From Spongospora subterranea (Eukaryota; Endomyxa; Phytomyxea; Plasmodiophorida; Plasmodiophoridae): a stretch of DNA of 64,000 nt. Below the pieces are notes generated by a model that saw only the letters and a list, made by a program, of their open reading frames with translations, searched no databases and was not told where the DNA came from. Below are positions 44,963 to 56,562 of this stretch, piece after piece. The position numbers and the translations under genes are program-made. The stretch covers positions 1 to 64,000 of the forward strand of contig OUQQ01000019.1 of assembly GCA_900404475.1 (NCBI GenBank). Reading direction: 5' to 3'. Position 1 is the stretch's first letter; the number at the start of each line of letters is the position of its first letter.

Positions 44963-47900
44963 TCACTCGACCTTGTCTTGCCTGTTCAGAAACACTTCCT
45001 GCTTGTCTATCTCCTGCTTGTAGGAATCCATAACGTATATGATGGTTGCAACAACCCAAAGGAAAAACGTGATGGCCGGGAAGATGGCAATTGACCTATA
45101 AAAAAAAACGTCAGATAGATAGCGTAGATGGGTGGCAGTAACAGACCTCGGCGCCCAGATTAAAAGTACAATGGCAAAGGTTGCCATTGCCACAGTAGTT
45201 AAAGAATAGAATTTTTGTGGCGCCAGAATGATCGGACCAATAAGAAATGTCCAGTTTGATAGGATGAAGAGGACGTAATCAACGAGATGGTACAAAGACC
45301 CAAATATGTTGATATGCGCGTGAGATGACCAGTGTGGGATACAGGCAGGCATTAAACCTGCAACGATTTAATAGCCATCAAGCCAAAATCGACATCATGC
45401 TACTTTACCAATATAGACGATCAACCATGAACAACGCAATACCCGAGGAATTATTGGGTAACCCGATTCGATTTTGCCAATCCCATTAAAGAGAAATTGG
45501 ATGAAAGCGGCGGTTACGATTATTACAGAATAGAGCAACGCAGAATGCAGGAAGTATACTGGCAATGTAATTGTGAATATGATTGCAACTAGACATAAAG
45601 AATGAGAATGATATGCCAATTGCGGCGTGTTAGCCAGCCTGGTACATACGTGAGCGAATTTTAGCAAACTGATCGAGAGGAATGTGCGAAAGAACAGTAA
45701 GCGATAGGGCCGGATGCAACATTAAGTTCAGCAGCAAATCTGGAATTAACGCTAAGTAATGCAAATTATGGATCTGATGTTTTATGGCAGACCTAAGCTG
45801 AAAATAACGGCTATGCATGTAGCCAGAATAGTCCACAGTGAATGGGAAGCAGGTAAAGGGATTGATGATCCAGGACCTCCTAATGTGAGAAGTAATGTCA
45901 ACGAATAGCTATTACTGCGTTAACTAATAGTTACGGTTGGGAATTCGGTAATCAAGGGCGACAGGTAAAAGTACGGCAACAGCAGCACATATTATTACGA
46001 GTTCCTGGATATTGTCGAGGATAAGTGAATGCAAAGATTTCAATTTTCGAGGCTCCACAGGTTCTAATTTAGGTTAGGATAAACGTGAAGCGTAATCTGA
46101 CACTTATTACTGATTTGAATGCAGATAAGAAAAAACACCATTGCAAGAATAATTTGAGGCATCTGCAAATTCCGTCAGTAATAATTGTAAGGCAGATATA
46201 ATTATGGCTCACAATTGCAAAATCATGAAACAGAGTAGAGAGAACTGACGAAAGCCATTGAGGCTGAAGAACAATCTGCATACAACGTTGGCAGTGCAGA
46301 TAAAGCATGGCGAGCAGAGCTTACCTTATATCGGCATTTGGGATCAAGAGAGAAAAACATATTTATTCGATTGGAAACTGTTGATGTCCTGTAAAACCGA
46401 ACTGTCTAAGAGAAGCAAACTTTCGGCTCAAAAACAGACGTAGAATTTTCATGTGAAACAATGCTGTTAACTTTGGAGACTCGGTGAAAAACCATAGCTC
46501 CCTGACGGAACTCTGCGTTGTCTGATGTTAATAGGCCAAAAGCTGAAATCTCGTTTTGACCTACACGACTTCAGTCAGAAAATAAAGCCAAAGGATGCAC
46601 TTGATTTTACTTGAACACTCAAGCGACTCTATTAGCACATCGAAGAACAAATCAGAGAGCAGCTGCGCTCCAAGAGATATCATGGCACCAGATGTTTCTT
46701 CAAACGTGTATTCTCCCCAATGACCTGGTTAGAGTCAGCAATATATTGCACAGGTGCTCTTTATAAAACCTGGAATCGCGACAAAATTTTGGTAAAACGT
46801 TCCCCAGGCTTTGCAAGACGAATTCGTCACATTATCGCTCTGCAAGTTCAGCAATATGAATTCTCCATCTACATGAAGAAAATAAGAAGCATATGGATAT
46901 GTTCTTAACAATTATACCAGAGAACTGAAGATCTTCGAAGACCGTGATTGACCGAAACTCGCCAATACTTGAATTGAACTCAAATGATTCAGAAAATAGA
47001 AGATCCTTTCGATATAAATTCAAAGGCAGTTACTGATATGCAAACATCATTACTTCACAATATGTCGATGAGCAGATACTAATCGATTCTGCCTGAAGAG
47101 TTGAATATATCATGGTAGTTGCGGCCCAGGGCCTGACAAGACTTAATCATTCATATGAAACTTGATTGACTAGGGACACACCAAGAGGGAAGTGGGATCT
47201 TCACCTGGCATGAACTGCCCTCAGAAAGTATTTCGAAATTCACTCGAGGCTGGAACTTGGATAAATCAGATGAACATTGAGCAAACTTCAGCGTAACCCA
47301 CATACGCTGGAGTCATCGTAAGTCTTACTTAGTTGTGAGGCAAGAACCATATTAACCGCCTCAAGCCATGGATAAGAAAACCTATTGCAACCATTTAAGT
47401 GACGATTTTTCTCGTAAAACAACAGAAACGACCTGGACTTTTCTCGTTGCGAAATGTCATTTCTCCTTTCTTTTCGTTGAATAGAAGAAGAGGCCTCAAG
47501 ATCAATCAAGGCGATTACTGAGCTTGCGATAACCTCGACCAACTCAGAGCACCACACAAGTACCTAAAGCAATGCGTTGATAAAAATGACGATGATGACG
47601 CGTGAGAACTGACTTGATGCTCCACTGATACATCAACTGTAGGAATTTCAGAAGCAACTACTGAGATGGAATGTGGTCCATTGAATATTCCCGTTAAGTC
47701 AGACAGGCAGCTTTCGACAAGAAGGTCATTCATCCCTCCAGATACAGCTACACAGAATAATGAATCTAAATCTGCAGAAATTTCAGCATCACAAACGAAC
47801 TAAAATACGACAAAACGTCATCATACTCCCAGACTTCTGCAAAATCCAAAAACGCCGATGATTATCGTAAAAATCATGTAAAGCGAATTCTGTGGTCAAT

Positions 47901-48773
47901 ACGGGGGTCCTGATCGGATATGTAAGAACTTTGACATTGACAGTTTGGAAAAGTAAACTGCTTCGACCTGATAGGGCTTCCTAGAATATACATCGACGAA
48001 ACCAGATCCGATGGGAAGCTAGGTTGAGTGAACATAGCAGTGGCAACAGTTCCTCCCATACTATGTCCAATCAATATAATCGAAATCTCCGACTGCAACA
48101 ATTAAGTTGAAATTTGAGTATTCAATTAAGATCAGACGAACTCGGTGTATATCAAGAGATTTCATTCGCATTTCTACAAGAGAAGAAATGGCATCTGACG
48201 CGTATTCAACCTGGGATTGCATCGAATATGCGGAAAGTGCTGAGAATTCTTCACCAAAATCAAACGTATAATGCTCAATGGCATCCGTCTGAAATTAAAT
48301 CAGTACATGAGCGTGTTCGTATGTAAACTCTACCAAAACCCCTTCAGGAATCTTCCTAATTATTCGAGAGGCGATTGATCGAATTTGCTTATAGCTGCCA
48401 ACGTTGCCAGGGAAAAAAATGATCAACGTCAAAGAATTCACAATTCTGCTCTAAAAAAACAGGGTCAACATCCAGAACATAATCGATTGATATTGCATAC
48501 AATGCTATAGCGGGCGAAACCGTCTGTATAGGCAAACAATCCATATTGCTTGGGAGGCAACGTGGTGAAGGATGAAGGAGGCAATAACATCCTAGCGTAT
48601 CTTGGCTTAGAATATGACATTTGACACGACCCACTGTTAGATGACATAAGCAGACAGGATAATACTACCAAACCAGCTGCGATTAGAATGCTTAAAATCG
48701 CCAGCAAGGTAGCCAACCTGCGAGAACCACATTTTTTAGAGTCCGGAAATGCATCAAAACCTCTTCCAGCCAA
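44963..48773 (-). CDS. PGAP1: GPI inositol deacylase PGAP1 (Bst1)
   Basis: About 20 exons, estimated near 900 residues (human 922). The N-terminus has a signal-anchor helix (LATLLAILSILIAAGLVVLS) and the family region CQMSYSKPRYARML. The lipase domain follows: IIFFPGNVGSYKQIRSIAS, TFDFGEEFSALSAYSMQSQ, and the nucleophile elbow IILIGHSMGGTVATAMF with the catalytic Ser in GHSMGG. Then VSGGMNDLLVESCLSDL and ISVVASEIPTVDVSVEHQ. A lumenal beta-rich region follows. The last eight exons (from the ATTGTTC exon near 46270 down to 44963) encode about eight TM helices and end RQDKVE. PGAP1 removes the inositol acyl chain of GPI anchors in the ER before export. The phases of the last eight exons were checked; exons between about 47300 and 46900 are less sure. 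Confidence 0.82.
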
Positions 48774-48927
48774 AGATAACTTTGACGAACTCGAGGAAAT
48801 TTGGCTTGCCTACCTGCGTATATGCGAGATAAGCATAGTTATTTTGATGTTAGGCGAAATATGATATGGATCGGTTCGTTTGAACCCTTCATCGCTAATG
48901 CAGAGAGGAACTTACCCGAGTCAAACC

Positions 48928-49208
48928 ATGTACACTAATGATGAGGTAACGCAAGCGGTGGATTTGAACAACAGCGCAGCCGAGAACACCTCTGTTTGAC
49001 AGATCCGCCACCAAGACCCTTATAGCGGAAACGCCTCAAATGCATCCGATGTGGCACTCTACAAATAAACCAGGCTTGCATCGATATGGCCATGCGTGAA
49101 AATATGGGCACACCCTGTAATGGCTTTATTAGCCTGAATACTGACGTGGGTCCAAAACCCTTAGGACCCACGAGTCACTCCATTGGTCTTCCGACCCAAT
49201 GCATATGA
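48928..49208 (+). CDS. Possible small zinc-ribbon protein (MSS4-like?), unresolved
   Basis: An ATG at 48928 starts MYTNDEVTQAVDLNNSAAEN. A short intron ending in TATAG near 49023 leads to RKRLKCIRCGTLQINQACID, whose K.L.C..CGT pattern recalls the first zinc motif of MSS4/RABIF. The frame continues to a stop at 49206-49208, but the second Cys pair expected of MSS4 is not seen. The intron would be only about 31 nt (or 98 nt with an earlier donor). This may be a fragment or a different protein. Confidence 0.25.
49145..49172. repeat. 9-bp inverted repeat with 10-nt loop
   Basis: CGTGGGTCC (49145-49153) and GGACCCACG (49164-49172) are exact reverse complements. It could form a hairpin; the function is unknown. 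Confidence 0.5.
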
Positions 49209-49864
49209 TCAAATCGCATTGGGCTGTGTCCCTGCCAAAATCTCGTCGAGCCGAGCTCGAGAGCACAGGTTTTATATACGATTTAATAAACCACCTGCTG
49301 CTTCGCGTGGGGATTTTGCTACAGAGAACTGGGACATCCGTCAACTAAGATTATTGAGTTGAACCTATCGGATGTCTGGTAATGACAGCGATTGCCAATG
49401 TACTGTTTGTCTACTCTCAAATTGTGGCCTACGAATTATTTCGAATAGATTTTTTGAAGCTTATCAAGGCGAATTATAAAAGCATAAGGCAAGAAAGGAT
49501 CAGGTTTGATTCGACGACAGAAACAAGGGCGTATACGTTTGTTGGATGGAACATCAGCCCGTCGAACAGCTCTCCAATTGAGATCAGTTGACGGACCATG
49601 GTTTAGGTGCAATAATGATCGTTGTGCAAGTTTGATGCGTTGACGGGGTGGTTGAACGATAGGGCATCAATCCAACACGATTCTGCAACAATAATGTGTT
49701 TATGCTCCAAAGACGACAAATTATGCAGGTTTAATTTTTTTGAGAATTTGGCAAAAAAAAGTTTGACCTTACAACGTTTTATCTGCCATGACGAGAGCAG
49801 AACATGATTTGAATCCAATCTTTAAGAATTAGAAAATAAAGGGCACCTTGATTGGACAATAAAC

Positions 49865-50530
49865 ATGGGCGCAAATGATTCTGTAGCTGTTCAAATTATT
49901 TCGGAGTAAGTTGAAATCGTGCAATCAAATCACTCGAGGCATGCGGAAATCTGCTGCAAACTTTGCACGAATTATCAGTAGTCCAAGCATGATACAAAAA
50001 TGGAACTCCATTGATTCAAACCCATCCGTTTTCTGTAAAACCCTTCTCCGACTTCTGAACCAGATAACACGAACGCCACCGCACCAAATGATATTTTGAT
50101 ATTAGCCGCCCACACGAGTTTTCATCTTAATTGTTATGACAGAAATAAACCTTATTTGTTACTTTCGCTGATGTACATCATTTTATAGTATATGCTTCAT
50201 GACATCCCTCAGCTTCAGATGGATTCCATGAGATTATATATTTGCCCTTGTTTAATGAAAATCCATTCGAGTACAATTTTCTGTCTGCTTACACGTTCAA
50301 TTTTAAATTATCAATCAGCACTGTGCAGTTAATGCCAAAACGGTTTCGCGTCAACATCATGCTATATAATATTCGGCGAACTAATTCAGGAAATTATGAT
50401 TTGTTACCGAACAAACGGTTGGAAATTATCGTCCAAGAGTGCTGGTTGTCGATCCTAGCTCAATTCTTGAGTGTGCGTGTTATCAGACACGTGGCTTTAT
50501 TTACTTTCAGCTCATGCTGGTGAATAATTC
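49865..50530 (+). CDS. Possible unrecognised gene (structure incomplete)
   Basis: An ATG at 49865 starts MGANDSVAVQIIS and splices in phase to SPSMIQKWNSIDSNPSVFCK. A strong coding stretch lies at 50220-50460: EIIYLPLFNENPFEYNFLSA, then STVQLMPKRFRVNIMLYNIR and LLPNKRLEIIVQECW, beta-rich and C2- or arrestin-like in feel. The join between the two parts and the 3' end were not resolved. The family is not recognised. Confidence 0.35.
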
Positions 50531-50912
50531 GGCGTGATCCTCGCCCCACAGGGAGCCGCGATAGAATCGCCAGTAAATGAAAGGTAGTGCAAGGAGTTGA
50601 GAGTGTGGGCTCCTTTCGATTATGATTCTCAAAATCAGCAGCACTTGTGTCTGTATCATGCAGGTTTGATATCTCAGGGGCGCGAAACTCTTTGGATGAA
50701 CCACTGCCCAAGTAATTGCATTTTTCCTAAAGAAATTACAATCTGGTTGGTTCATGCTGATGCTTTCGGTGCTATTGGCAAGATAACAGTGGTCAATCAA
50801 TGAACCGAGTGGCATTTTTTGAGAAAAATTCAATGCATTTCAGTAGGTGCAATTGTCCCCCCTCAATGTTAAACGTGGATACAGAACTGTATTAGGATTG
50901 GGTTTGTGATAG

Positions 50913-51962
50913 TTAAAAGAATTCTTCATCATCTGACGAATATGGTGATGATGCATTGATTGCCGATTCTTTGATGCTACCTTGCTTAATTGGCGAATGA
51001 TCAGTAGTCGCGTGTTGTATTCCCAGCTCCTGCAAGGTGACTGGTAGACGATAGACGAACGGAGCGAGATATTCACGATCAATGACAGGACGGGAGGCCA
51101 TATTGTCCACGAATGAGTCGATATCATCTTCAGGACGATACTGCCCAAGACGATTCTTGACATTGTTAGATACGCCATCAATTGTTCGCCCTAAATCTTT
51201 CATCATCGCGGAGTACCTGAGCAGCACTCGCCGTGTTTTCTCGATGCGGTCCTCTTCCATCTTTTGCAATACCTCCAGCATCCTGGGCCTAGATATTGTA
51301 GTCACGTCCCGAATCCACTTGTTGGCTCGATCAACTTCCTCGATATATTTGACCACTTGCAATCGTGCGGTACCGACGATTTTGGCCTGTTTTTTGGAAG
51401 GCAATTCCCTGTACGAAGGAAGTAGCATTGGTGTAATGGCTTTACTGCATCTTAGCTGCTTCCTGGCGATTGACGTTTGCTGCTCCAATAACGGTCGCGA
51501 TAACCGGTCATTTTCAAGAACGATTTGGTCAAGCTTTCTCAAGTTGGATTTTTGACGTCGCGTCAAAGGATCGACCAGTCTCATCATACTTATCGACATT
51601 CCCTTTGAGCTGGTCGCCCATTGGCGAGATTCTTCAACGGTTTGCAACCATATTTCGCGAATGCTGTGCATCCCGTCAACACCGTCATAAACAGCGAATT
51701 GAACCATTTCCCGATCAATAATCTTGGCCAACCGATTGGCGAACTGATCCTGAAGGCCAGCGACCTCCTTCACGAACTGAGCCACGTGCTGACTGAAATC
51801 GATTCCGGTTCGGGTTTGCACAACAACCGATCGTAGATCGTGAACCAATTCCCGAGCAAAGAGGCCTGATATTGAGGGCATCGATGCCGTCGCGTCTAGC
51901 TCAGAATCGCTTGCATGATCATTGATTGCTGATGACGATGACGTTGATTGACGATGATCCAT
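50913..51962 (-). CDS. F-BAR (FCH) domain protein
   Basis: Intronless, 349 residues from the ATG at 51962 (MDHRQSTSSSS); the frame is open further upstream to 52127 but that part looks non-coding. After a Ser-rich leader comes an F-BAR helical domain: LFARELVHDLRSVVVQTRTG, QHVAQFVKEVAGLQDQFANR LAKII, ending ARPRMLEVLQKMEE-like helices (RMLEVLQKMEEDRIEKTRRV). The C-terminus is a short acidic tail, SSPYSSDDEEFF, and there is no SH3 domain. F-BAR dimers bind and curve membranes in endocytosis and cytokinesis. Confidence 0.78.
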   Translation of the reverse strand: MDHRQSTSSSSAINDHASDSELDATASMPSISGLFARELVHDLRSVVVQTRTGIDFSQHVAQFVKEVAGLQDQFANRLAKIIDREMVQFAVYDGVDGMHSIREIWLQTVEESRQWATSSKGMSISMMRLVDPLTRRQKSNLRKLDQIVLENDRLSRPLLEQQTSIARKQLRCSKAITPMLLPSYRELPSKKQAKIVGTARLQVVKYIEEVDRANKWIRDVTTISRPRMLEVLQKMEEDRIEKTRRVLLRYSAMMKDLGRTIDGVSNNVKNRLGQYRPEDDIDSFVDNMASRPVIDREYLAPFVYRLPVTLQELGIQHATTDHSPIKQGSIKESAINASSPYSSDDEEFF

Positions 51963-53151
51963 GTTACTCGAATCTTCCCGCTTATGAGAAGAATCGGATT
52001 TACCAGGAGAACATATATTCCCGATTGTAAGCATCAACAGATGCCTTGATAGATAACAAAAACTGTAAATTAAAGTTAATGGTGACCCGTGATTCACTAG
52101 TATCCATCTCATTTTTTCATGATTCACACTGCTTGGGGTATTATAAGATAAAATTGCTTCATCGTGCCGCCGTAGGAAACCGGTCGAGTGTGATATTGGT
52201 TGATGAAGTAGCGGCTTGATACCAATAACAGATCATATTGCCGACATTGCGCAGGTCCGCTGTAATTCTCTCATGGTTTTCAATTGGATGCCCCTTCATG
52301 CGAGATATTGACGTTGTGATAGTAATTGGCTATGAGCAAAAGGGTGGTTCTGATTGTTCAATGTAAGGACCGCGTGTGAACTTGGTTTGTTTTTATAAGT
52401 AATTGAACATTATGATAGCCGAATCTGTCATCCAGCTCAATCAAACCTCTAGGCTGTTCAATAGTTGAACGTCTCATAGAGCTTTAAAGCACAAACAGTG
52501 TCATTTTAGCAATCCTTTGTTGCCTGTATGGAGTTTTCCAGAAGTTTCAGCCGATAACGGCTACCAGGGTGCGCACCCGCGAGGTCACCCACAGCCCAGC
52601 CCACGCCGCTGGACCAGTTCCAACATCAGAGTTCTCGAAACTGCGAAAGTCTAAAATCCGCTACAGATGTTTGTGAAACACATGGTTCTTATCGTCAATA
52701 GACTCCGCCAAAGGATAATCATAATCTGCCGTCGTTGATCGCTAGTCTTTCTGTTCCGCTTCTCCTTCGTCATAATACATTAATCCAATTTAATCCATTC
52801 GAAAAGTGTGGTAAAATCGCTGATCACCCCTTGGTTGGACACAGACCTTGAAAGGATAACGCGATTAGAGGGAGTGTGGCCTCCAGCTCTTGCGGATCGG
52901 CGAGGCCTCCATGCGGATCAGCGAGGCCTCTGACCTGTGCGACCGCCACCAGCGTCCAGCCCCTCTGTGTCTCAGCCTGCCATCGACTATATTGCAATAG
53001 AGTAAGGGCACTCTGAACGTCCAAATCCACCCTATTCTCCTGCTGAACGCTTATTCTTGCTAATAGCGCTTCAATCGCGTCACATTGCCCACTGCAGTAG
53101 ATGATCTCGTCTCCTTTAGGCTCATCTAGGACAAACTCAAAAGCTGACAAA
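51963..53151. other. Intergenic with one short direct repeat
   Basis: About 1.2 kb between divergent genes. It holds a 19-bp direct repeat (one mismatch) at 52891-52909 and 52912-52930. A 124-codon minus-strand frame (53198-52824) crosses both copies and overlaps the PRA1 start; it has a protein-like stretch (DAIEALLARISVQQENRVDL) but no recognisable family. Confidence 0.35.
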
Positions 53152-53807
53152 ATGGCTTCGTTTATCGCACAAAGTGGATTTTCCAGCGTGTTCAACAAGT
53201 TAATGACAAGGAACTGGCTACGAGGTCTGAGACCGCTCGATGCGTTCGCCGCGAAAGAATCGTTTTCTATGCCTCGAAATTTTGAGGTATTCCTTGATCC
53301 GTGGGGGTATATGCACTTGTTTTACGTTGGTTTTCAGGAAGCGTCAACTCGTTTAGAACTTAATGCACAGTATTTTGCCACAAATTACGCCATTATACTT
53401 ATGGTGGCTGTGTGTCTTGTTCTGTTAATGACGCCTATGCTGCTTGTTTTTGCTGTGATTGACGGGTATGCCTGGTTTTATGTATCGACGGTTGATGCGA
53501 TCCCCATCCCCTACACACAATACCTGATCAGGGGCAAGAACAAATTTTACGCCATGGCTGGTATTACAGTATTCTTCATCATGTGTTTGGCGGGTACATC
53601 TCTTCTTCTCGTTATCGGTATTCATAAGATCACTGAAACCGACAGAGAATTAATCAATGTTGTCGCTAAGGTTTTGGCATAATATGCGCTGGAGCACATG
53701 CAGTAGCGCATGAGACTATGGTCGATGATCAGGATCTTGAGAATGGGGCTGCCACGATGACAGGTGTAATCACCGATGATTTGGAAGACGATATGGGGAC
53801 GATCTGA
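53152..53807 (+). CDS. RABAC1: PRA1 / prenylated Rab acceptor family protein
   Basis: Three exons: 53152-53286, 53338-53617, 53671-53807; 552 nt, 183 residues, the same length as human PRA1 (185). It has the family's LRPLDAFAAKESFSMPRNFE, LNAQYFATNYAIILMVAVC and a C-terminal hydrophobic pair (FFIMCLAGTSLLLVIG joined to FGIICAGAHAVAHE), then an acidic tail MVDDQDLENG...DDLEDD. PRA1 proteins are ER/Golgi membrane proteins that bind prenylated Rab GTPases. The first intron (51 nt) has no stop; removing it restores the family spacing. The length and both junctions support the start at 53152 over an ATG at 53101. Confidence 0.88.
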
Positions 53808-53917
53808 TATCAATGAATGAAATTATCGAATCAAACTGTTTATCAAATCTGCTTTCAGGGTCCACTAACTCGATCAAACTATTTTCAGTCAATAGGCCGT
53901 TCTTATAATATCATTTT

Positions 53918-54841
53918 TCATTTCTTTGAGACACCCATATATCCAGCAACAACTCCAATTAACACTGATACAACGCACGCACCAAGGATTGAAGCATGCT
54001 TGCAATAAGCTGGCATCGAGGTACATGTTCCGATACCACAAAAACTCTTCGATGGATGCTCAATCTTTTTCAAAACGGCACGTGACTTTGGTAAATCATT
54101 TCCGTCGTAGACGTAGTACTGAGCAAACATATCGTTTTGAATCCAGAGAAGCTTATTGAAAGCCAGAAGCGTCTTTTTCTTAGCAAGAGGATCCAAAGGC
54201 AAATCTGATATGGCGCCGATTAGAATGCTTTCAACATATGCAAGGAGTGCATTGATATGAATATATTCGACATTGATCGATGTCTTTTTCCCAGGGTTTT
54301 TTGTATGAATCTGAGAGCACAATCAGATAATACGACATACAATGCCAATTTATCCCATACCACAGCAACCCAATCAAGATACTTGATAAAACTCTCATTA
54401 TATTCAGAGGAAACCAATTTAACAATGTACTTGGAAAGCATGTCCTTGCGGAACTTGATCTGTTCACTGAGCAAGTGGTCAGCATTGCGCGTGGACACGG
54501 CTCAACAACAGAAAAACCTGTTTTGTGCTAATTGTTGGAATTCGGTAATCGACGTTCCATTGAAGCCTTCCATACGATCAGCGAAAACTTTTTTTGTAAT
54601 GTCGAACGAAAACAGTTTAGTGTAAACTAACCATCACAATCATTCAGCTTAGAGGGATCAGGAAAATTACAAGCCGATGTGTCCTACCTGCGTCTACAAC
54701 GGTACCAACTAAAGGCGAAAGATATGATGCAGAATCGTGGATTGCTTTCTTGTCTTCATCATTAAAGTCGACAAACTTAGCGACGTAGTTAAACCTGTAC
54801 GCCAAATCGGTATAAAGAAGATCGCGATCAATCGTCTGCAT
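53918..54841 (-). CDS. Protoglobin-domain protein with C-terminal membrane anchor
   Basis: Four exons: 54841-54688, 54626-54518, 54466-54370, 54310-53918; 753 nt, 250 residues, all in phase. The protoglobin fold covers about residues 1-195: TIDRDLLYTDLAYRFNYVAK, DEDKKAIHDSASYLSPLVG, VYTKLFSFDITKKVFADRM, KFRKDMLSKYIVKLV, WIHTKNPGKKTSINVEYIHI NALLAYVESIL, and KLLWIQNDMFAQYYVYDGN. The His in the IHT motif is the likely haem-contacting residue by family pattern. After a linker, a hydrophobic helix (SILGACVVSVLIGVVAGYMG) ends the protein in VSKK, like a tail anchor. Protoglobins bind O2, NO or CO and may act as gas sensors; the membrane location is inferred. Confidence 0.87.
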
Positions 54842-55084
54842 GATGAAGACTCCAACAGAACCAGAATTCGAATGACGGTACACTGCTTGAAATAGCGCAT
54901 GCTGAGCCAAGTCCCGTGCTGTCCCCGCCGCCAACAGCACCGATAACTGTCCCGCAGTCGCGATAATGTAACGCCAAAGGTGGAGAAGCAGTTGGTGTGC
55001 AGGCCGACCCGGTACTGTATTTTGATGAATGTGACGGCTCCCGACGGTATCATTATGAATGTCTGAGTGCAAACGCACCCTATT

Positions 55085-55163
55085 GTCAAGGAAAAGTCAC
55101 GCACCCGACATAGTCAAGGAAAGTCGCGCACCCGATAGTCAAGGAAAGTCGCTCGCCCCATCG
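55085..55163. repeat. Short tandem repeat, three diverged copies of about 25-28 bp
   Basis: Units start at 55085, 55113 and 55138, each opening GTCAAGGAAA(A)GTC and followed by a GC-rich GCACCCGA-type segment. It lies in the divergent region between the protoglobin and LRR genes. Confidence 0.75.
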
Positions 55164-55294
55164 TCAATTCAAAAGTCACGACAGTCAACTTGATGTAAAA
55201 AGATAAACCGATCAAATATTTGCTTGTGAGGCGTGAGTCATCGCTCAATGTTTTGTTGACCAGTGCATCCATCAAATGTCAGTTAATTTATTGG

Positions 55295-56560
55295 ATGGCA
55301 AAGTATCCTCTATGTGTGTCTGATATAATCTTCAAAACATCAGTGCGTGTAGATTCTTTCCAACAAGATCAATGCCGCTTGTTCAATTCCATTATTGATT
55401 CTTTAGACAGTCGCGATCCACCGAGTCATATAGATCTATCCTTCATCACCTTGACCATCAAACCACTAAAGCTGCTTGTTGACCGTCTTGTCAGGAATCG
55501 CTCTGTATCTGTCATTTTGTTAAAAGGGGCCAACCTTGGTGATAAAGGGGCTGGCCTGATCGCGACTCTTATCAGTCGGAACCGAACAATTCTCAGAATG
55601 GATTTGAGCCGAAATCTTTTCAGCGCCAAAGGCATGGCCCTGATCGCTGCAGGATTATCCAAGAACAACGTTCTTACCAGTCTTGACCTAAGCTACAATG
55701 GAATAGGTTGCGAAGGTTGTCAACATCTATCCGAATATCTATCTAAGAGCATATGCAGTTTGCGATGGTTGAACCTATTTCACAACGCAATCAAAGATCA
55801 CGGCGTCAAAATCATTTCAGCAGCTTTGACGCTGAACAAATCATTGTTGTTTCTGAATATTGGCCGAAATCACATTACAACCAAAGCAGCGGAATTTCTT
55901 GGCGATGGGATGCGATCTAATAAGGTTCTGAATGGCCTTGATCTGTCGTATAACGGGTTGGACAAGCAAAGCGTCGGTTTCATTACCAAATCCTTAACGG
56001 TCTCATCTATCAACGCTCTCTTTCTTCGTGGAAATAAGCTTGGTAACGAGGGCGCCGCTCTAATTGGAGATGCCGTTCAACGGTCACGCCAATTGCGATG
56101 CCTTGATATTAGAGAGAACGGGATTGACTCAAGCGGTATATCATCCTTAACAAGTTTCAAATACTCTAATCTCCAAGTACTACTGGCAACTGTAGTAGTT
56201 CGCGATTCCGCTCTGGGAAGTAGAGAAGAACATGTTGTCGTACTGGATCCGCGTTTGATGCTGACCTCACCCAGGAATGCAGATCAAAATATGAGTGATG
56301 AGGGGGATTCCAGATCAGATGATTCAACGGAATGGAGCCAATCAACAGTGAGCAGCACTGGAGGGTCAGAACTCATATCCGATACACGCAGGTATGAGGA
56401 TCGGAACGATTTTCGGCAACCTATATTTGAAGATCGGGCGGGTAAAAAAAAGGCTGACGGGTACAATCGAGAGCAGCCAGAGGTACAACGGCTCAGCAGC
56501 TGGGGCCTTCGACATTTATTATCAGATAACAGACAAACAAATATACAAAAAAATATTTAA
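55295..56560 (+). CDS. Ribonuclease-inhibitor-type leucine-rich repeat protein
   Basis: Single frame; the first ATG (55295, MAKYPLCVSDIIFK) gives 421 residues, though the frame is open from 55220. About eight LRRs of the RI type run from residue about 65: SVILLKGANLGDKGAGLIAT, LTSLDLSYNGIGCEGCQHL, LFLNIGRNHITTKAAEFLG, LNGLDLSYNGLDKQSVGF, LRCLDIRENGIDSSGIS. The C-terminal 120 residues are low-complexity, acidic and Ser-rich. RI-type LRR proteins without other domains are common in zoosporic fungi and protists, often of unknown or ciliary role. The last codons overlap the T-run that should terminate the convergent tRNA. Confidence 0.78.
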   Translation: MAKYPLCVSDIIFKTSVRVDSFQQDQCRLFNSIIDSLDSRDPPSHIDLSFITLTIKPLKLLVDRLVRNRSVSVILLKGANLGDKGAGLIATLISRNRTILRMDLSRNLFSAKGMALIAAGLSKNNVLTSLDLSYNGIGCEGCQHLSEYLSKSICSLRWLNLFHNAIKDHGVKIISAALTLNKSLLFLNIGRNHITTKAAEFLGDGMRSNKVLNGLDLSYNGLDKQSVGFITKSLTVSSINALFLRGNKLGNEGAALIGDAVQRSRQLRCLDIRENGIDSSGISSLTSFKYSNLQVLLATVVVRDSALGSREEHVVVLDPRLMLTSPRNADQNMSDEGDSRSDDSTEWSQSTVSSTGGSELISDTRRYEDRNDFRQPIFEDRAGKKKADGYNREQPEVQRLSSWGLRHLLSDNRQTNIQKNI

Positions 56561-56562
56561 CA

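Noticed and set aside
44963..46308. A stand-alone 307-residue multi-TM gene starting at an ATG at 46308
   Set aside because: The exon that begins near 46270 joins in phase to upstream PGAP1 exons, and PGAP1 proteins end in such a TM block, so it is the C-terminus of PGAP1.
49382..49591. 69-codon plus-strand frame MTAIANVLFVYSQIVAYELF
   Set aside because: No support from splice sites or family resemblance; likely chance.
50460..50711. Minus-strand frame starting MGSGSSKEF with a myristoylation-like start
   Set aside because: Overlaps a plus-strand candidate, ends in low-quality sequence and no family was recognised; either strand could be chance.
51082..51555. 157-codon plus-strand frame
   Set aside because: Antisense to the F-BAR gene; the composition is that of a shadow frame.
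52824..53198. 124-codon minus-strand frame over the PRA1 start
   Set aside because: It would overlap the PRA1 coding start, crosses a short direct repeat, and matches no family I know; not strong enough to call.
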